Below, piece by piece: positions 1-12,305 of a DNA stretch of 64,000 bases. Position 1 is the first letter of the stretch; each line of letters begins with the position of its first letter. Below the pieces are notes generated by a model. That model was not told the origin of the DNA. It saw nothing but the letters and a program-made list of their open reading frames with translations, and made no database searches. Made by a program: the position numbers and the translations under genes. Location of the stretch: the NCBI GenBank assembly GCA_963514095.1, contig OY741271.1, forward strand, positions 3,791,976 to 3,855,975, given 5' to 3'. Source of the DNA: Eutrigla gurnardus. Lineage: Eukaryota > Chordata > Actinopteri > Perciformes > Triglidae.

Positions 1-20
1 TCCTTTTAAATACAATACAT

Positions 21-1257
21 TAGTGGTGTGCGATATGACTATATTAGATCGTGAACGATTAAAATGTCTCAAATGTCTCCGTGATCTGCCTTTACAGAGA
101 GGTCATTAGTATTGTGCTACAGTGCACAGTCAATCAGTTGCAGTTCTATGGCTCATACACTCATCCAAAGTTGTTTTCTCAGCCAAATGTTAAGGGCACA
201 CTCCCACTACACCAACCGGACCGTGCCCAGCCACGATGGAGGCTAAAGTCCAGAATGTTTGTCCAGTGTGAGTGCTCCGTTCCGTACTTAAGAACGGCAC
301 GCTAACTCGGCCCCGGCACGCTTGGAAGAGGTGGATTCGACTCCGGTACGGTTCATGCACATGCACGGGTACGCAATGTGAACATGACGTAGGCTTTAAT
401 GGATAGGCCGTCCCACTCGTTATTGCTCAGGGTTCAACGCGGATCTCCCCCCGATATCAAGACGATTTATGACTGAAAATACTGTTGATGATTGTAGGAC
501 ACAGCGGGATTCTGGGTCGGGTTTGGGCTTCAGACTGGTGGTGTGAGCGGTCCCAGAGCGGAACCGGACTGGTGCTTTTATAACAAAAATGCCTTTTGAA
601 ACCAATGTTCATTTTGGGAGTTATGCTAAAGTCTCTGATTGTACTTGAAGCCTAGACCATGTTAAAATGATTATGTTATATAAATTATTAGAATATTTTC
701 CTTATTGATGTCTTGTTCTGTTTGTTTCTATTCTACTTTTCATGTTTATTAGAATGTTACATACTGCTACCTCGAAAAACAGAAAGTGAATAGACTGGTT
801 TTGCTGAGGATCTGTATCTAATAAGCTACCTGACTGGTACAATTCCTACCAATGTTAGATTTTGTTTTAATGTTATGTAGCAAGAGTGCACTTTACTTGA
901 GTGTTGTTGTTTACCTTTTGTAACCAATATTCATTTTGGGAGTTATGCAAAAGTCTCTGATTGTACTTGATTACAGTTCTAAACCATGTCAAAATTCTTG
1001 TTGGATGTTCATACTTTACATAATTCTACTTGTACATTTGATTAAAATCTGTTTGAAAAGGTACTTTGGCCTAAATGGTCTGTTATTCTTTCAGGGCTAT
1101 ATTTTTTAAATAGGGAAATTAGTTTGGTTGTACTGTTCACTAACTTGCAAAATAGTCTTAAAAACCAACATGAAAAAGAATCGTGAAAAGATCGTGGATC
1201 GTGATCCTGCCTGAAAAAAATTGTGATGTGATCATTTTGCCATATCGCCCACCCCTA
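21..1257. mobile_element. Non-autonomous hAT element in a DEDD intron or flank
   Basis: The ends form an imperfect terminal inverted repeat (TAGTGGTGTGCGATATG on the left; the complement of the right end reads TAGGGGTGGGCGATATG). The element is flanked by a perfect 8-bp direct repeat, CAATACAT, at 13-20 and 1258-1265, which is the hAT signature. No transposase ORF is visible. Inside are two diverged direct copies of about 75 bp (587-667 and 911-995). If DEDD continues leftward beyond the window, this is an intronic insertion. Confidence 0.8.
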
Positions 1258-1876
1258 CAATACATAGAGCCCAAAAATGTAATATTGAAGGCACAATTGA
1301 CCCATTAAGTCCCACCCCTCGATCGCAGACTGGCAAGTCATTTGCTGGTTTTTGGATTTGGAGTTTGTGATGGTAAAACGTTACCTGGAGAGGTTGGATG
1401 GAGATATTTGCATTTCTAAAATGTTATACCTGATCTGTAGGATTCAACAGGTCCATCTCAAATTTGGTGAGCATAATCTCAAGACCTTCTCCGAGGAAAC
1501 TTGTAAAGCGTTTGGTTTCCATGGAACGACATTGACGTGGCGAAGCCGGCAATTTTGTATGTTTCGCCATGAAGTTGTTGAATTTGAATTGCCCAACACA
1601 CGCATAACAAGTCAGTCGTATGTGGCAGAAATCATCAGATTTACATGAAATTGACATGGAGGTTTACACATGATGATATACAGCAACATGATGTCTAATT
1701 TGTGTGTGTGTTCTCAAGGGCCACATGATGGCATCCTGCGCCAGACACTCCACGCAGTAAAGACCACCAGGCACCCTGCCTTCACAAAGAGACATTCGTT
1801 TCTGTATCACAGCTAACAAGGGGAGGGACCGTTCATCGCTGCTGATGATCCAATTTATGTTGCGTTTATTTTTTAC

Positions 1877-2014
1877 CACATGTTTGCTTCTCTCTGCAGT
1901 CAGCTGAGGAATGACTTCTCCTCCGTTTACGGTTTTGTAAAGGAGGAGCTGGCTTTGTCCGGGGAGGTCCAACATGGGGCCCTGACGGGGAACAGCAAAT
2001 GACTGGCTGAGGAC
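1877..2014 (-). CDS. dedd: DEDD coding exon: linker and nuclear-localisation region
   Basis: Read on the minus strand with phase 2 in and phase 1 out, the exon encodes a segment with VICC, a proline-rich stretch, the basic cluster NRKRRRS and EKQTC. These align with the internal part of vertebrate DEDD that carries its nuclear-localisation signal. An AG acceptor (TTTCTAG) precedes 2014 and a GT donor follows 1877. The 138-bp length fits both neighbouring phases. The following exon or exons, which would encode the conserved C-terminal half, were not found between 1 and 1876 and probably lie off the left edge. Confidence 0.85.
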
Positions 2015-2498
2015 CTAGAAAGAGACATTAGTTCCAACATTAATCTAGCTTCTGTATCGCAGCCTATAGTTACGTTGCTTACTAATCCAACCCATATCCT
2101 GCTGATTTAAGAAATGAGAAGTGTAAACTAGACATGGGACGATACAAAAATTCCATGTCACAATTATCCTGGCCAAAATAATTGAAATGATCAAAATATG
2201 CTTAGAAATGCACTTAACCATACAAAAACATTTTTTATTGCATCACAGACATGTTAATTTTTACTGGAGATCCTCGAAGTGAAGTCAACAACTATAGAAT
2301 GATAATAAAATGATCTATAATCACAAGGTCGATGTGCACAAATAAAAGATGGGTACACTATATATTATAGTCACATATTATATCCTGTATATTTTTAATA
2401 AGGCTCTATTTTCACTTCCTCTACCGTGATAGTGAGCAAGACGGCTTTTTCAAGTCACTCATGATGATTTTCAAGCTTATTCCGAAGGGTAAACCCAC

Positions 2499-2603
2499 CC
2501 GTTCTTCTGTGAGGCACAGTGTCTTTGCTCTGCACTGCTCCTCTTGGTGAAATGTAACGCACTGATGTCTCTTCCAGGTACTTGTCAACAGGATCTGGGC
2601 ACA
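2499..2603 (-). CDS. dedd: DEDD coding exon following the death effector domain
   Basis: This 105-bp minus-strand exon encodes CPDPVDKYLEETSVRYISPR and a short tail. This is the stretch that directly follows the death effector domain in DEDD. It is bounded by TTATTTCAG before 2603 and a GTGGGT donor after 2499. The exon starts in phase 1 and ends in phase 1, so the joins to 5877-6441 and to 1877-2014 both stay in frame. I see no stop or frameshift. Confidence 0.9.
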
Positions 2604-4662
2604 CTGAAATAACAGATTTCTCAAGTTATTTTAACTGCAGTGATAATCGTTCCATTGGAACCAGGGGAATACATCATACAGTATGCAGAGAAACAATCCG
2701 TTTATATGCATTGCTATGGTCGATGATCGATCGCCTCAGTCAAGCACATACCGACATATTAACACCGCAAATTATTTCTATCATTAATATTTCTTGCATG
2801 AAACAACGATCTGCTCAAATGTGACACTATGAAACCTTTAAACGTACAAAAGTGCATTATTTGTCCTAAAAAAAACAAAAAACTAAAATACACCCATTAC
2901 AACTTCTGTTTTGATGCTCTGGTCCCAGCACTTTCCAGATGTGCCAACTCAAAGTACCATCACATCTGTGTTCTCAAGCAATAAGCTGTAAATGAGGGCA
3001 ACGGTACCTAAGACTCACTCCACACAACAGGGTGCTGCAGTCGTGAGTCAATTCACTTTTTCCCCCACGCCATAAATCATAGACGAGCAAACAAACACAC
3101 ATGTTATGGGAAATGGAACAGCCACCATCCACAGGGGCTAAAAAAGGAGTAAGACGAGAAAAGACTGAATATTGACGTTGGGATAGTGACTGCTACAAGG
3201 TCAACTAAATTCAGATTTAGTGTTATTCATTAAAATAATATAGTAATACAGTAATATAGTTCAGCCATATTGGAAAGCTAACAAACATTAGGTTATCCAT
3301 TCATTTATCATTCATTTATTGTATAGGCTACTGGATAAAAAAATTAGGTTGTTGTTAAAAAGATGCCAAATATCAGAGAAATGTTGTGCAAATGCTGATA
3401 ATGAGCCTAATACCCAATAACAGGCAGATCTTACTGTCTGCGTAAAGTATCACCAGCTGCTGACCACTGGATTCAAAATAAGAAGATCTTCACACCTTCA
3501 CGTGACTTAGCACTACACTTGTATCTTCGTAATGTCATTTCCTTTTTAATTTTCTGTAATAGAAAATATTTAAAGTGAAACAGAAAATCATAGGCAACAT
3601 TAAGGACCATATCATCACAAGCAGCACAGGGAATTAAGGGGGGCAAAGGGGGCAAATCCCAGAATGCCCCGGAAAAACATGATGGACAGGGGGAAAGTTA
3701 TATTGACCCGTTTAAAGCCATTAATGTCGATTCATTTTATTACTATTTCCATCTGTAACAGACTCACACACGTATTATAATCTGTGTTTTTCTTTACATA
3801 AACACATTTCCACCATTCATTGATCTAGAGGCAAAGGCAGTAATTGCTGCATAAAATTCTAGAAAACACCAGAATGCAGAAAAATTACATTTTAACACTG
3901 TTCTGGCATCCATCCTTTGTATGTCCTACTTGGAGCCAGCTCTGGCGTCATGGCTCATGCCAAGGAAAAGTGTCCCACTCTGGAATTCCTTGACTGTAAG
4001 GAGCACTTATGTCCATGGTGTGCTGCAGGAACAAGCTCTAAAACCCAGACCAGTCAGCATTTTTACGCTTCCTGTTCCCACATCTCCGAGTGAATGTGTT
4101 TTTTCAATGTTTTTGGTTCAATGCCTGAAATAAGGTGAAGGGATTTAGAATTTCTGTTCGACAATGAGATACGTCGTCAGAGTACCCCTCTGGTAAATGT
4201 TGAAGGTTGGTGACGTGAAGTCATGTGACTGTGGCGGAGTTCATATATAGGATCAGTTATAGGGACTCCGCATTTAATTCATTGCATTTAGGATTAAAAA
4301 AATCATATAAGTGGTGTTCATTTCAGCAAAATGTGGAAGTATCTTGCAAAAGAGCACATTCCTTGCAATAATTCCAAAATCCAATGGAAAAATCCTATCT
4401 TCCTGCTTGGCTTCAACAATAAGTCATCCCTGCAGCACTCTACATGCTGCATGAAAGACAAACAGCTGTGGTGTCTGTGGAAACGTTCCGAGAACACCAC
4501 AAGAACGACGATTGTTCTCAGAACGAGTAGTTTATTAACTCCACAACACAAGTTGTTACGTGAGCAGTACACAAAGTGTCAACCAACCTGCTCATTCACT
4601 TACAGTTCTTCTCAGCGTAGCTGTTCATTCTAGCTCTGTGATTGGTTACATGGTATTGTATG
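2604..4662. other. DEDD intron, left part: no gene seen
   Basis: This is intron sequence between the second and first DEDD coding exons, up to the hAT at 4671. ORFs in it (for example near 3921-4133 and 4331-4633) have no recognisable domain and no splice support. Confidence 0.6.
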
Positions 4663-4670
4663 GTACATGG

Positions 4671-5560
4671 TAGGGATGTCACGAGAACCGATACTTACGG
4701 TACCTTTCGATTCTAAAATGTCAAAACGCCGACGATGCCCGTTTTTTTAAGTACCAATCGCACCGATTCCAGTGTTGGCATCGGTGTCATTACTCTTCCG
4801 GAACTGTTGGGGGCAGTATACGCCTCCAGTCGATACTTACATCAGAAGTATTAGTTCACGAAGAAGTGGAACTACACATAGCAAAACAAAAACACGTGAA
4901 AGATGGCAACTGCGGCTACGGCTCCACCGCGACTTGTGGATAAAAAAAGGCACAAAGAGTCGGGTATGGAAGTATTTCGCATTTGAGGCAGATGACCGTG
5001 GCGTAATAATGAACCCGCAGAAGCCGATATGCAAACGGTGCTACCGTGGTCTTCAGACCAAAGGAGGAAATACGTCAAATTTGGCGAAGCACCTGAAAGA
5101 CCGTCATCCGGATTTATTCAAAGAATTCACGGTGAGTTCTGATTCATATTAACGACATCCAAAGGATGAAAGGATTTTTTTATCTGCCATACTGAAATAC
5201 ACGTTAACGTTACATGAACGTTGCATGTGCCTCTTGTTAACTGAATGGCTGCACTGTTACATTCACTGTTTTGTTTCTGCACAGCACCTTTGAAAGTTGA
5301 AAGTTCTGGAAGTTTGGAATGTGTCTACGGACAATAGTTGTTGCACTACATTGCACTTTATTGTGTTGTTCTGTGCTCTTGCACTGAGTTTTGTATGTCT
5401 TATGACATTTTGATATTTTTAATAAAGAAATTCATGTTTCAAGTTCATGGAATCTTGGAAAATAATTTTTTTACCGTGGTATCGAAATTGGCATCGAGAA
5501 TCGTGTAATTTTACTGGTATTGGTACCGACTACTGAATTTTTGGTATCGTGACACCCCTA
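4671..5560 (+). mobile_element. Non-autonomous hAT with a leftover BED-finger exon
   Basis: The terminal inverted repeats (TAGGGATGTCACGA on the left, complement TAGGGGTGTCACGA on the right) are flanked by a perfect 8-bp duplication, GTACATGG, at 4663-4670 and 5561-5568. The element keeps a first-exon remnant of the transposase and a short 3' part with AATAAA at about 5420. The catalytic core is gone. It lies in a DEDD intron, in the opposite orientation to the gene. Confidence 0.88.
4903..5131 (+). pseudogene. hAT transposase first exon with BED zinc finger, frameshifted
   Basis: The BED-type finger is visible as WKYFAFEADDRG, then CKRC, then HLKDRHP (Cys2-His2 spacing). The ATG at 4903 is in a different frame from the finger, so a small indel near 4960-4975 has broken the exon. 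A GTGAGT donor follows 5131. BED fingers bind the transposon ends in hAT transposases. Nothing downstream encodes the RNase H-like catalytic domain. Confidence 0.7.
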
Positions 5561-5876
5561 GTACATGGTATCTACCTGTATTACCCAATACATTGACAGG
5601 AAAGATGGATAGTGGCAGATCATAGTGGCAGCAGCTAGGAGTGTAGCTGAAGTACCTGGAATGAATGCTTCACATAAAAACTGCAGCCGGCATAATCATA
5701 ATCAACAGTGTTTGTATAATTCCAATTCAGATTCAAATGATACTATTTGTAATTACTGTCATTTTCTGTGAGAGTGACAAGAGGGTGAGGGTGCACTCTA
5801 GGACATTAAAATCAAACTGTCCATTATTAAATATACACTAAAAGCCTGGTTACAATAGCAATGATGCATTACTCAC

Positions 5877-6441
5877 CAGCCTGCCGTTTCCTGAGGGTGA
5901 CATAAGGCAATAGGTCGTGGCGGGTGATAATCCTCAGAAGCTGGAGAACGTGTCGGAAGTTGGTCTCATCACAGCGACCCTGGCGCTCTAGAGCCAGTAG
6001 GAAATCCCGTCCACTCCTGATGCCACCCCGCTCATACTCGTCAATTACATCAACGAACAGGAACGACAGTACCCTGACATCCCGATGGGTTAGCTGGGCT
6101 CCAACTATATCAAACATGCGGTGAAGTGAGTACAGCCCATGGGAGTTGTCCACGGCTTCCTCGGGCCACGGCTCGAAGCACCCATCTCTTCTGGACACAC
6201 TGGACTTGGTGCAGGAGGCAGGATGGTTCCTGTTGGCCACCTCCCCACTGGCAGCTGCCACACCAGAGCAGCCTGGCCTGCCGCTCAGAGCTCTGTGATC
6301 CAGAGGCCCAGCGGTTGCACTGCTCTGACTTGAGTCCACCTGATTGGCTTGAATGTGAGGTCGGGCCTGCTGAGCAGAGGAGTTCTGGCCAAGCTGGGGA
6401 GAGATAACAGCATTGGGAAGCTGTGGTTGCTGTGATGTCAT
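5877..6441 (-). CDS. dedd: DEDD first coding exon: death effector domain
   Basis: From the ATG at 6441 the exon encodes about 100 residues of Gln/Ser/Pro-rich N-terminus, then a death effector domain that starts at HGLYSLHRMFDIVG and includes RDVRVLSFLFVDVID, LLALERQGRCDETNFRHV and LLRIITRHDLLPYVTL. The close match to DEDD, rather than the more diverged DEDD2, fixes the identity. DEDD is known as a nuclear/nucleolar death-effector protein linked to apoptosis and cell-cycle control. The open frame runs further upstream without an ATG, so I chose the ATG at 6439-6441. The exon ends in phase 1 at a GTGAGT donor. The N-terminal extension is longer than in the mammalian protein as I recall it. Two hAT insertions lie in the downstream introns. 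Confidence 0.92.
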
Positions 6442-8169
6442 CTCAGGGCCCGCTGATGGTGAGGGACGCACAAATCCCTATAACTCCTGCTGTCCGCGTC
6501 TCCAACTGATGAGCTATGTATGGAGAGTGGGGGGATCACATATTTTACAATCATCATATATCGATGACAAACAACACTACAACTGCAAATGCGTACGGAG
6601 TTCCCATGGTTTATAATAGAGGTGAGCCACCTCTGCTAACATCAGAGTTCATAAAATTAAACATAACAGACCCTCAATATTACACAGCAAATGCCACCTA
6701 TTTAATGAAGAGGGCAACTGTGTAGACTTGTGTTTGTTAATTAGTCTTATACAAATGTGAGTCACATTGAAGGAAATGATCATAACTGTCTGCTTCCTGT
6801 ATCTGCAGTGTCAAATATGTAACTTAAACTAAAACTGCAGTGGTATCAATTCCATGAGTGTTACATCTAGCCTCAGGTGGCTGAACAGTTGATGTATCTC
6901 ACCTGCACTACATTAAGGGGCTGGACATCAACTTTTTGAGTTCAATTTGCTTTCCCCTTGTCCAGGCAAAAAAGTGTCTGTGTAAAAATGACAACAATTT
7001 ACTTTCTTTGTTTTGTTTGCAAATGCAGAATTCACACAGAAGCAGTTAAAAATCATCCAAAGGGTGTCCACTATTATAAGACGCTCTCTTTATTAAAGAT
7101 TTTTAATTTTGTTTTATGCTGCATTTATGGCAGCCTACGGTTTCTCAAAATGAAAATAAACTCAAATGAAATGTTCAGTTTGATTTCTTGGAGGGAAATG
7201 CATTGTTTAGATGAGTCACATCAATAGAGAATTAGTCATTAGTGGCAGCCAGAGTGAAATTGTTGCGTTCTTGATGACTAACAGAGATGTTGAGCCCTTT
7301 GTTCACACTGTCCAAAAGTCCTGTCATTTCTGCAGACTTTCTTTGATGAATAACCCACAAGTCATGGCGTTGTGACCAAAAAACACAGGGATACCAGGGG
7401 AATGCTGCAGGCAAAAAAAAAAAAAAAAAAGATAAACAAAGAGGATGACACGTGGGTGTTCAAAGGATATAACATGGTGCATATGTGAAAACATATGAAA
7501 TCATTGGCTACATTACACAGCTGGCTTAATCACCAACCATTCAATTGTAGGCCTACTTACTGAAGCTGTTTTTATAAATGTAAGAAAATAGAGAATTTGA
7601 CCATTTCCTCTTGTCCCATTAGACAAGGAGCTGGGCGATGTTCACTTGTCTCCAAGTGTTACCCGTTAACTAGCCGACTAGAGCCGAGTTGAAGTAAACA
7701 CAGAGGAGTCATTGAAACAACGCTGTTGCCACTTCAGTAACTCACAGAAGAAGGTTTCTACTGTAAACCCAACAAACACACTTCCAACATTGCTGTCAAG
7801 CAAGATAGACGGCAAGCTAAAAACTAGCTAGGTGCCTAACGGAAGTTGGCTAGCAAGCTAACGGTAGTTATCTGGAAATAAAAATCAGATGCAAGATGTG
7901 GATATGAGGTTATTACGCAACCAGAATGGAAACTGGCCTCTGGTTCATGCTTGCGGTTAAATAGCTAGGCATTGGCTACGGTAGCGTGAAGGGGCATACC
8001 AACACACGTATCCCCTTTGATTTGCGTCTGGGTTTGTTGTGACTGCTCATCGCTAACGTTACACCGAGTCCTGCAGTCCGCGTTAACGTCACCCAAACTA
8101 GCAAAGCATTGAAAGCCAAGTAAAGCCGACAATCACAAGAAGCTCATTAGCCAACGATAACTACATTAC
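6442..8169. other. DEDD first intron region
   Basis: No convincing coding exon was found. A poly-A tract lies at about 7415-7432. A 180-bp open stretch ending near 7232 (minus) begins after an acceptor-like TGCAG but has no donor and no recognisable domain. Confidence 0.5.
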
Positions 8170-8490
8170 CTGCAGTTGTTGAGGGATACTCTTGACGAAT
8201 CCAACACTATCACAGTTCGGTTGGCAGCTAATACGAAGTTAGCTTCCCAGTGTCTAATAGCACAGCTTCTATCGGGGCAGAAAACGGGTCCGTGTTGTTG
8301 TTTTTGATCGACTACACGATAAACACTCAAAAGATACGTTTCCGGTGTCTAGGTGTGCCGCGCGGCTTATTTCAGGCCAAACATTAGAGTCCCTTTAATG
8401 GTGTTGGTCCTCAGACAGACATCATGGGGAAAAATAGGCAGACAGTTTTCGTTCTTCAGCTAAAATGAAAGACCTTCCAGTTCACCGTTG
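8170..8490 (-). other. dedd: Probable 5' non-coding first exon of DEDD
   Basis: A strong donor (CTGCAG followed by GTAATG) ends at 8170 on the minus strand, and an ETS-type site lies just upstream at 8495-8505. The interval has no long ORF, as expected for a 5' UTR exon. The upstream limit is estimated. A second possible 5' exon starts at about 7408, after a poly-T tract and TGCAG, but no donor was seen there. Confidence 0.4.
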
Positions 8491-8494
8491 AGTT

Positions 8495-8505
8495 CACTTC
8501 CGGTG
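8495..8505 (-). promoter_or_regulatory. ETS-type site, probable DEDD promoter
   Basis: On the minus strand the sequence reads CACCGGAAGTG, a good ETS-family core often found at TATA-less housekeeping promoters. It sits at the 5' side of the proposed first DEDD exon. The region from 8.0 to 8.6 kb is richer in CpG than its surroundings. Confidence 0.4.
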
Positions 8506-9735
8506 TTACACCCGGTTCTGTCTGCCCGCCGAGAACTAGGACCCTCACGGGAGCACGCACGGCTTAAACGCGTGTATGAAATTTATTTTCCATGGAGTTG
8601 TTGAGAAACTAAATTTCTGCTTTGTCGGGTTCATAATGAGTGATAAAAGGTGTAAAGTCTATAGTTCATGAACGATAGTCATCAGTGTTCCATCAAGCTC
8701 AGTAAAATAATTATTTTATTTTATTAACCAGTTATGATAGACCTTACCTTACCAGGAATTTTACTCTAATATAACAATATAGATAACGAACAAAAACATT
8801 TAACTATTGTGTGCATACGATAAATACAAATATAAACCATACACCAAGGAAAATTTTCTTCTGTAAATTGTAAATGTTTTTCTGTGAATTGTAGTGTGTG
8901 CAATGGTGCAGACGCCAAATAATGTAACAGGTGGCTTCATACACATGCTCTTACTTTGACACATGTTCATGGCATACACAGGCCTCTCATTGTCTGTCAT
9001 ACAAACTTGCATTAACTTAACAACAGAAAATGAAAATTTTAATTTATGTCAAAGTAACATATTTCATTTTACAGCAGCAATATGTGTGGTATACGATATT
9101 ATATAACATGTCGTTTTATATTTACATAAAATATAACTATTTAATAAATAATGTAAATAGTAATAACATGACATGTAACCTAATTTTCTGGCTTAAGTTT
9201 ACATGAAATTGTTTTTATGCCCATTCTCTTTGTTGTTCTTTATTTGTAGGCTATATAATGTTACGTTTAAACTTGTCAAATGCACATATACTGTCTGACA
9301 AGCCACAACTAACCCGGGATACCTGAGCTCAGCCCAGGTTTCAGCCTTAAGTGCACCACAAGTGCCAGACTGCCCAGATGTGGCTCATTACCAGGTCCAG
9401 TGTTGTTTTGTAACCCCCCCAGGCAGGCAAATTACGGATAAAGTAAAATCACATTCATAGATATACACTACTTTCATTTCAAAGAAATTTTGACTAAATA
9501 AAAGTACTTAAGGGGAATGTCACATGTGTTCTTCCTGAGCCAGGACAGTTTAGTCTGTATCTCCTCCATAGTATAAATGCAGTGGAGTAAATATATTCCC
9601 TCTTAAATGTAATGAAGTAGAAAGTAGCATGAAAATGGAAATACACTTGCCTCAAATTGCATTTAGAGTTTGTTACTTTTTCATGTTAAATATACTGTAT
9701 GCTGAAATACAAGCTCATAAGAAATGAGATTTAAA
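8506..9735. other. AT-rich intergenic stretch, nothing recognised
   Basis: No ORF with a domain, no clear terminal repeats and no RNA gene were seen between the DEDD promoter and the LINE fragment. Confidence 0.5.
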
Positions 9736-9739
9736 TGTT

Positions 9740-10345
9740 TAAATTTTTTTAGCCGTTTATTGAATTCAGGCAAATAATTACTATACATTTTACAACGTGG
9801 TTTCAAGGTCAATACATTCAAAGTTAACACATTTAAAACATTTTACATTAATAATTCAGACAATTAAATACAATACCACATAGTATCCACAAGTTGTTAC
9901 AGCCAGCCTGTTTCTATAACCTTTTTTCCTATGTCAGAGTTCCCTAACTTCCAAAATTCTTTACATTCAATAATTTCATTTTTTCTTATCTTGTCTCTTA
10001 ATAGATAGTCTTGTAACAAAGTTATACTTAAATTAACTACGGATTCTGCTGACACTGAAAAGTTCTTAATACCATGAGGTTTCGACATCTCCATGTTGCT
10101 TCTTTAACACAATAAATCACAGCCCACCATCTTTCCCATTTTTTACAATCATTATTTTGTATATCACCATTTAAAATATCTGACTCTGTGGGGGCTCTAT
10201 AGATCATTTGGCCATGGTTTTAATAAGCTCCAAACCCTCCGAGACAATTTACATGACCAGAATAAATGTGATACATTTTCATCAATACCACAACCTATTT
10301 TTGGACATTTTGCATTCCTAGAAGACCCTCTCCTTCAGAAGAAAT
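9740..10345 (-). pseudogene. LINE ORF2 3' fragment, L1/Tx1-like
   Basis: On the minus strand about 10215-10320 encodes a Cys-rich segment containing CPKIGC, HLFWSCK and RRVW. This is the C-terminal zinc-ribbon-like motif seen after the reverse transcriptase in L1/Tx1-type ORF2 proteins. It is followed by stops and then by a 65-codon open stretch (9897-10094) that looks like the extreme C-terminus. It is a 5'-truncated, decayed copy. Confidence 0.55.
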
Positions 10346-10701
10346 GAGATGGCATAAAGAACACATTATTTGTTTCACCTGCAGAGGACTCTGTCACGAT
10401 CATTTTCATTACAAATGAGAGGTTCTTCACATATCTCTTGGTATAACATGTGTACTGAATACAAGGTGTGTTAAGAAAGAATCATTCACTTTACAGTGTT
10501 GAAATTACATTATACATATTCAACCATAAAAGGAAGTAAAGTGATAATGATTTGTCAAAATAGTTGGATCCTATTTGCTTGGAAGTCCGTTCTGGGTGAG
10601 TTTTGTGATGAATGAGACGACACTGAGGTCAAATGAAGGCTGGTAGTCAACAGTGAAAACACTGACAACTTTTAGGTCCAGATCTCATCATCACTCTCAC
10701 T

Positions 10702-11041
10702 CAGTGGCGGCGCCAGGGGGGAGCTAGGTGGTGCTGTAGCTCCCCCTATAATAGCCATAGCACCCGCCCAGCACACCCAAGAAATGTCTGTAATTTTGTA
10801 TTTATATTTTAATGTCATGTATGTTGTATCTATAGCCCTTGTGTTGAATACTTTTACATATATGCTTATAGTCGCGGAACGAGTATAGTTAATGCGGGCG
10901 TGTACGCGTGTGTAGCTATATATACCAAGGGTGGTCCAATGCTACCGCCATAATGAAATGCCCCGAAATTCAAAGCACCTTCTCTTAAGTGTTGAGCATC
11001 CCCATAGCACCTGCAACAGAAAATCTCTGGAGCCGCCACTG
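10702..11041. mobile_element. Short hAT MITE, 340 bp
   Basis: The ends CAGTGGCGGCGCCAG and CTGGAGCCGCCACTG are inverted repeats of each other. The flanks carry a perfect 8-bp duplication, CTCTCACT, at 10694-10701 and 11042-11049. No coding capacity is seen; small ORFs spanning it are incidental. Confidence 0.9.
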
Positions 11042-11049
11042 CTCTCACT

Positions 11050-12165
11050 CACATGTCGGGGGGATATCTTCTTTGTATTAAACTCACCTGAGTCTCCAGT
11101 CCCAGGCCAAACTGCCCTCAGGCCAGGCTTTACAGGTGGAGGAGGAGCATCCACCCACCTTCATACGACACCGTCTCTGGGAGGACATGGTGAAATGGCG
11201 CCACCTACAGACAAGATGTGGAAGAAGGTTTGCAGGATTGATGCTATAGTTTTAAACAGGCATTTAGGTGGTACCACCTACCACGAAAGGTGGACTGATG
11301 TCTACACTGAGCTCATCTACCTTTAAAAGTTGTTTAGAAAAGAAATTCTGATATGTTCATACTTTGAGCCCACTACATTTATCTAACAGCTTCAGCTACT
11401 GGTTCCTTTTACAGTAAGATTAAGATTCAAATAAAGATATATTAAGATTAAAATGTAGTTTTGCAGATTAAACTACTGCACAAAATATAACAGTTTGAAT
11501 AAGCTCCAGCTAAACCATCTGACATTAAAATGCATTAGACATAATAACCCACCATGTGCTGAATTAACCATCATGATATCATATTTTCTACTGCATTTCT
11601 ATTGCACATTTGCTACGGCAATAGAAGTTCAAAATGAAATGCTAAAATCCATATTTGGGTGAAAATATATTTAAAACAGTACACTTGGTTTTAAACCTGC
11701 ACCTACCCATGTTAGAGCTACATCCAGTCATCTCCAATCACTGGACCACTTCATCATTCTTTTCTGGTTCAAAGCTGAAGATGTAACACAACCACCAAAC
11801 TGTTTCCAAATCAACAAGCGCTGCTTACCTTCCAGACCAATAGTGGGCAGTGTGGGAGTGGCGCTTCCGCAGTAAACAAGGAAACCGGAAGTTGTTGAAA
11901 CGTGAGAAAGCCCAAATGATTATGTTTTCCTCTGAAATTCAAATTGATATAAAACATCTTTTGATTTAACAGAATAAACTTTGTGTCGTTTGAACTTGAA
12001 GTCAGGATTTTAATGATTTATTAGAGTCAACTAGATAAAACTGGTGATTTTAGGTTGGCTTTCGATGTGAAAATACTGCAGTGCATGATGGGAAATGTAA
12101 CAAAAAGTTCTCAAGTAAACTGAAAATCATCTTTTTGTCAGCCTTGTTAAATGATTGTGTTGTGT
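11050..12165. other. Intergenic, no gene recognised
   Basis: Only short unsupported ORFs are present. An ETS-like motif (ACCGGAAGTTG) near 11884 could belong to a promoter but has no accompanying gene that I can identify. Confidence 0.4.
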
Positions 12166-12177
12166 ATTAAATGCGTG

Positions 12178-12305
12178 GGCCCTGTGATGGACTGGCGTCC
12201 TGTCCAGGGTGTACCCTGCCTTCGCCCAAAGATAGCTGGGATCGCCTCCAGCACCCCCGCGCCCCTGAATACAGGGTAAGCGGTAGACAATGGATGGATG
12301 GATGG
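12178..12305 (+). mobile_element. L2-type LINE or SINE 3' tail with ATGG repeats
   Basis: The sequence GATGGACTGGCGTCCTGTCC, then CAGGGTGTACCCTGCC, then TAAGCGGTAGACAATGG and a short ATGG repeat, is the widespread fish L2-clade 3' tail, which SINEs also use. A near-perfect 12-bp duplication (ATTAAATG, C or T, GTG) flanks it at 12166-12177 and 12306-12317. It is therefore a heavily 5'-truncated retroposition event. Confidence 0.8.

Noticed and set aside
1664..1860. C-terminal DEDD exon in the open stretch left of 1877
   Set aside because: Neither strand gives the conserved C-terminal DEDD sequence. An apparent DIRF on the plus strand is on the wrong strand and not followed by matching residues.
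4331..4633. 100-codon plus-strand ORF in a DEDD intron
   Set aside because: No domain, no splice context, and it overlaps repeat-like sequence.
5877..6441. DEDD2 as an alternative name for the death effector domain gene
   Set aside because: The domain and the following exons (CPDPVDKYLEETSVRY and the EKQTC exon) match DEDD much better than the Gly/Ala-rich DEDD2 sequence as I know it.
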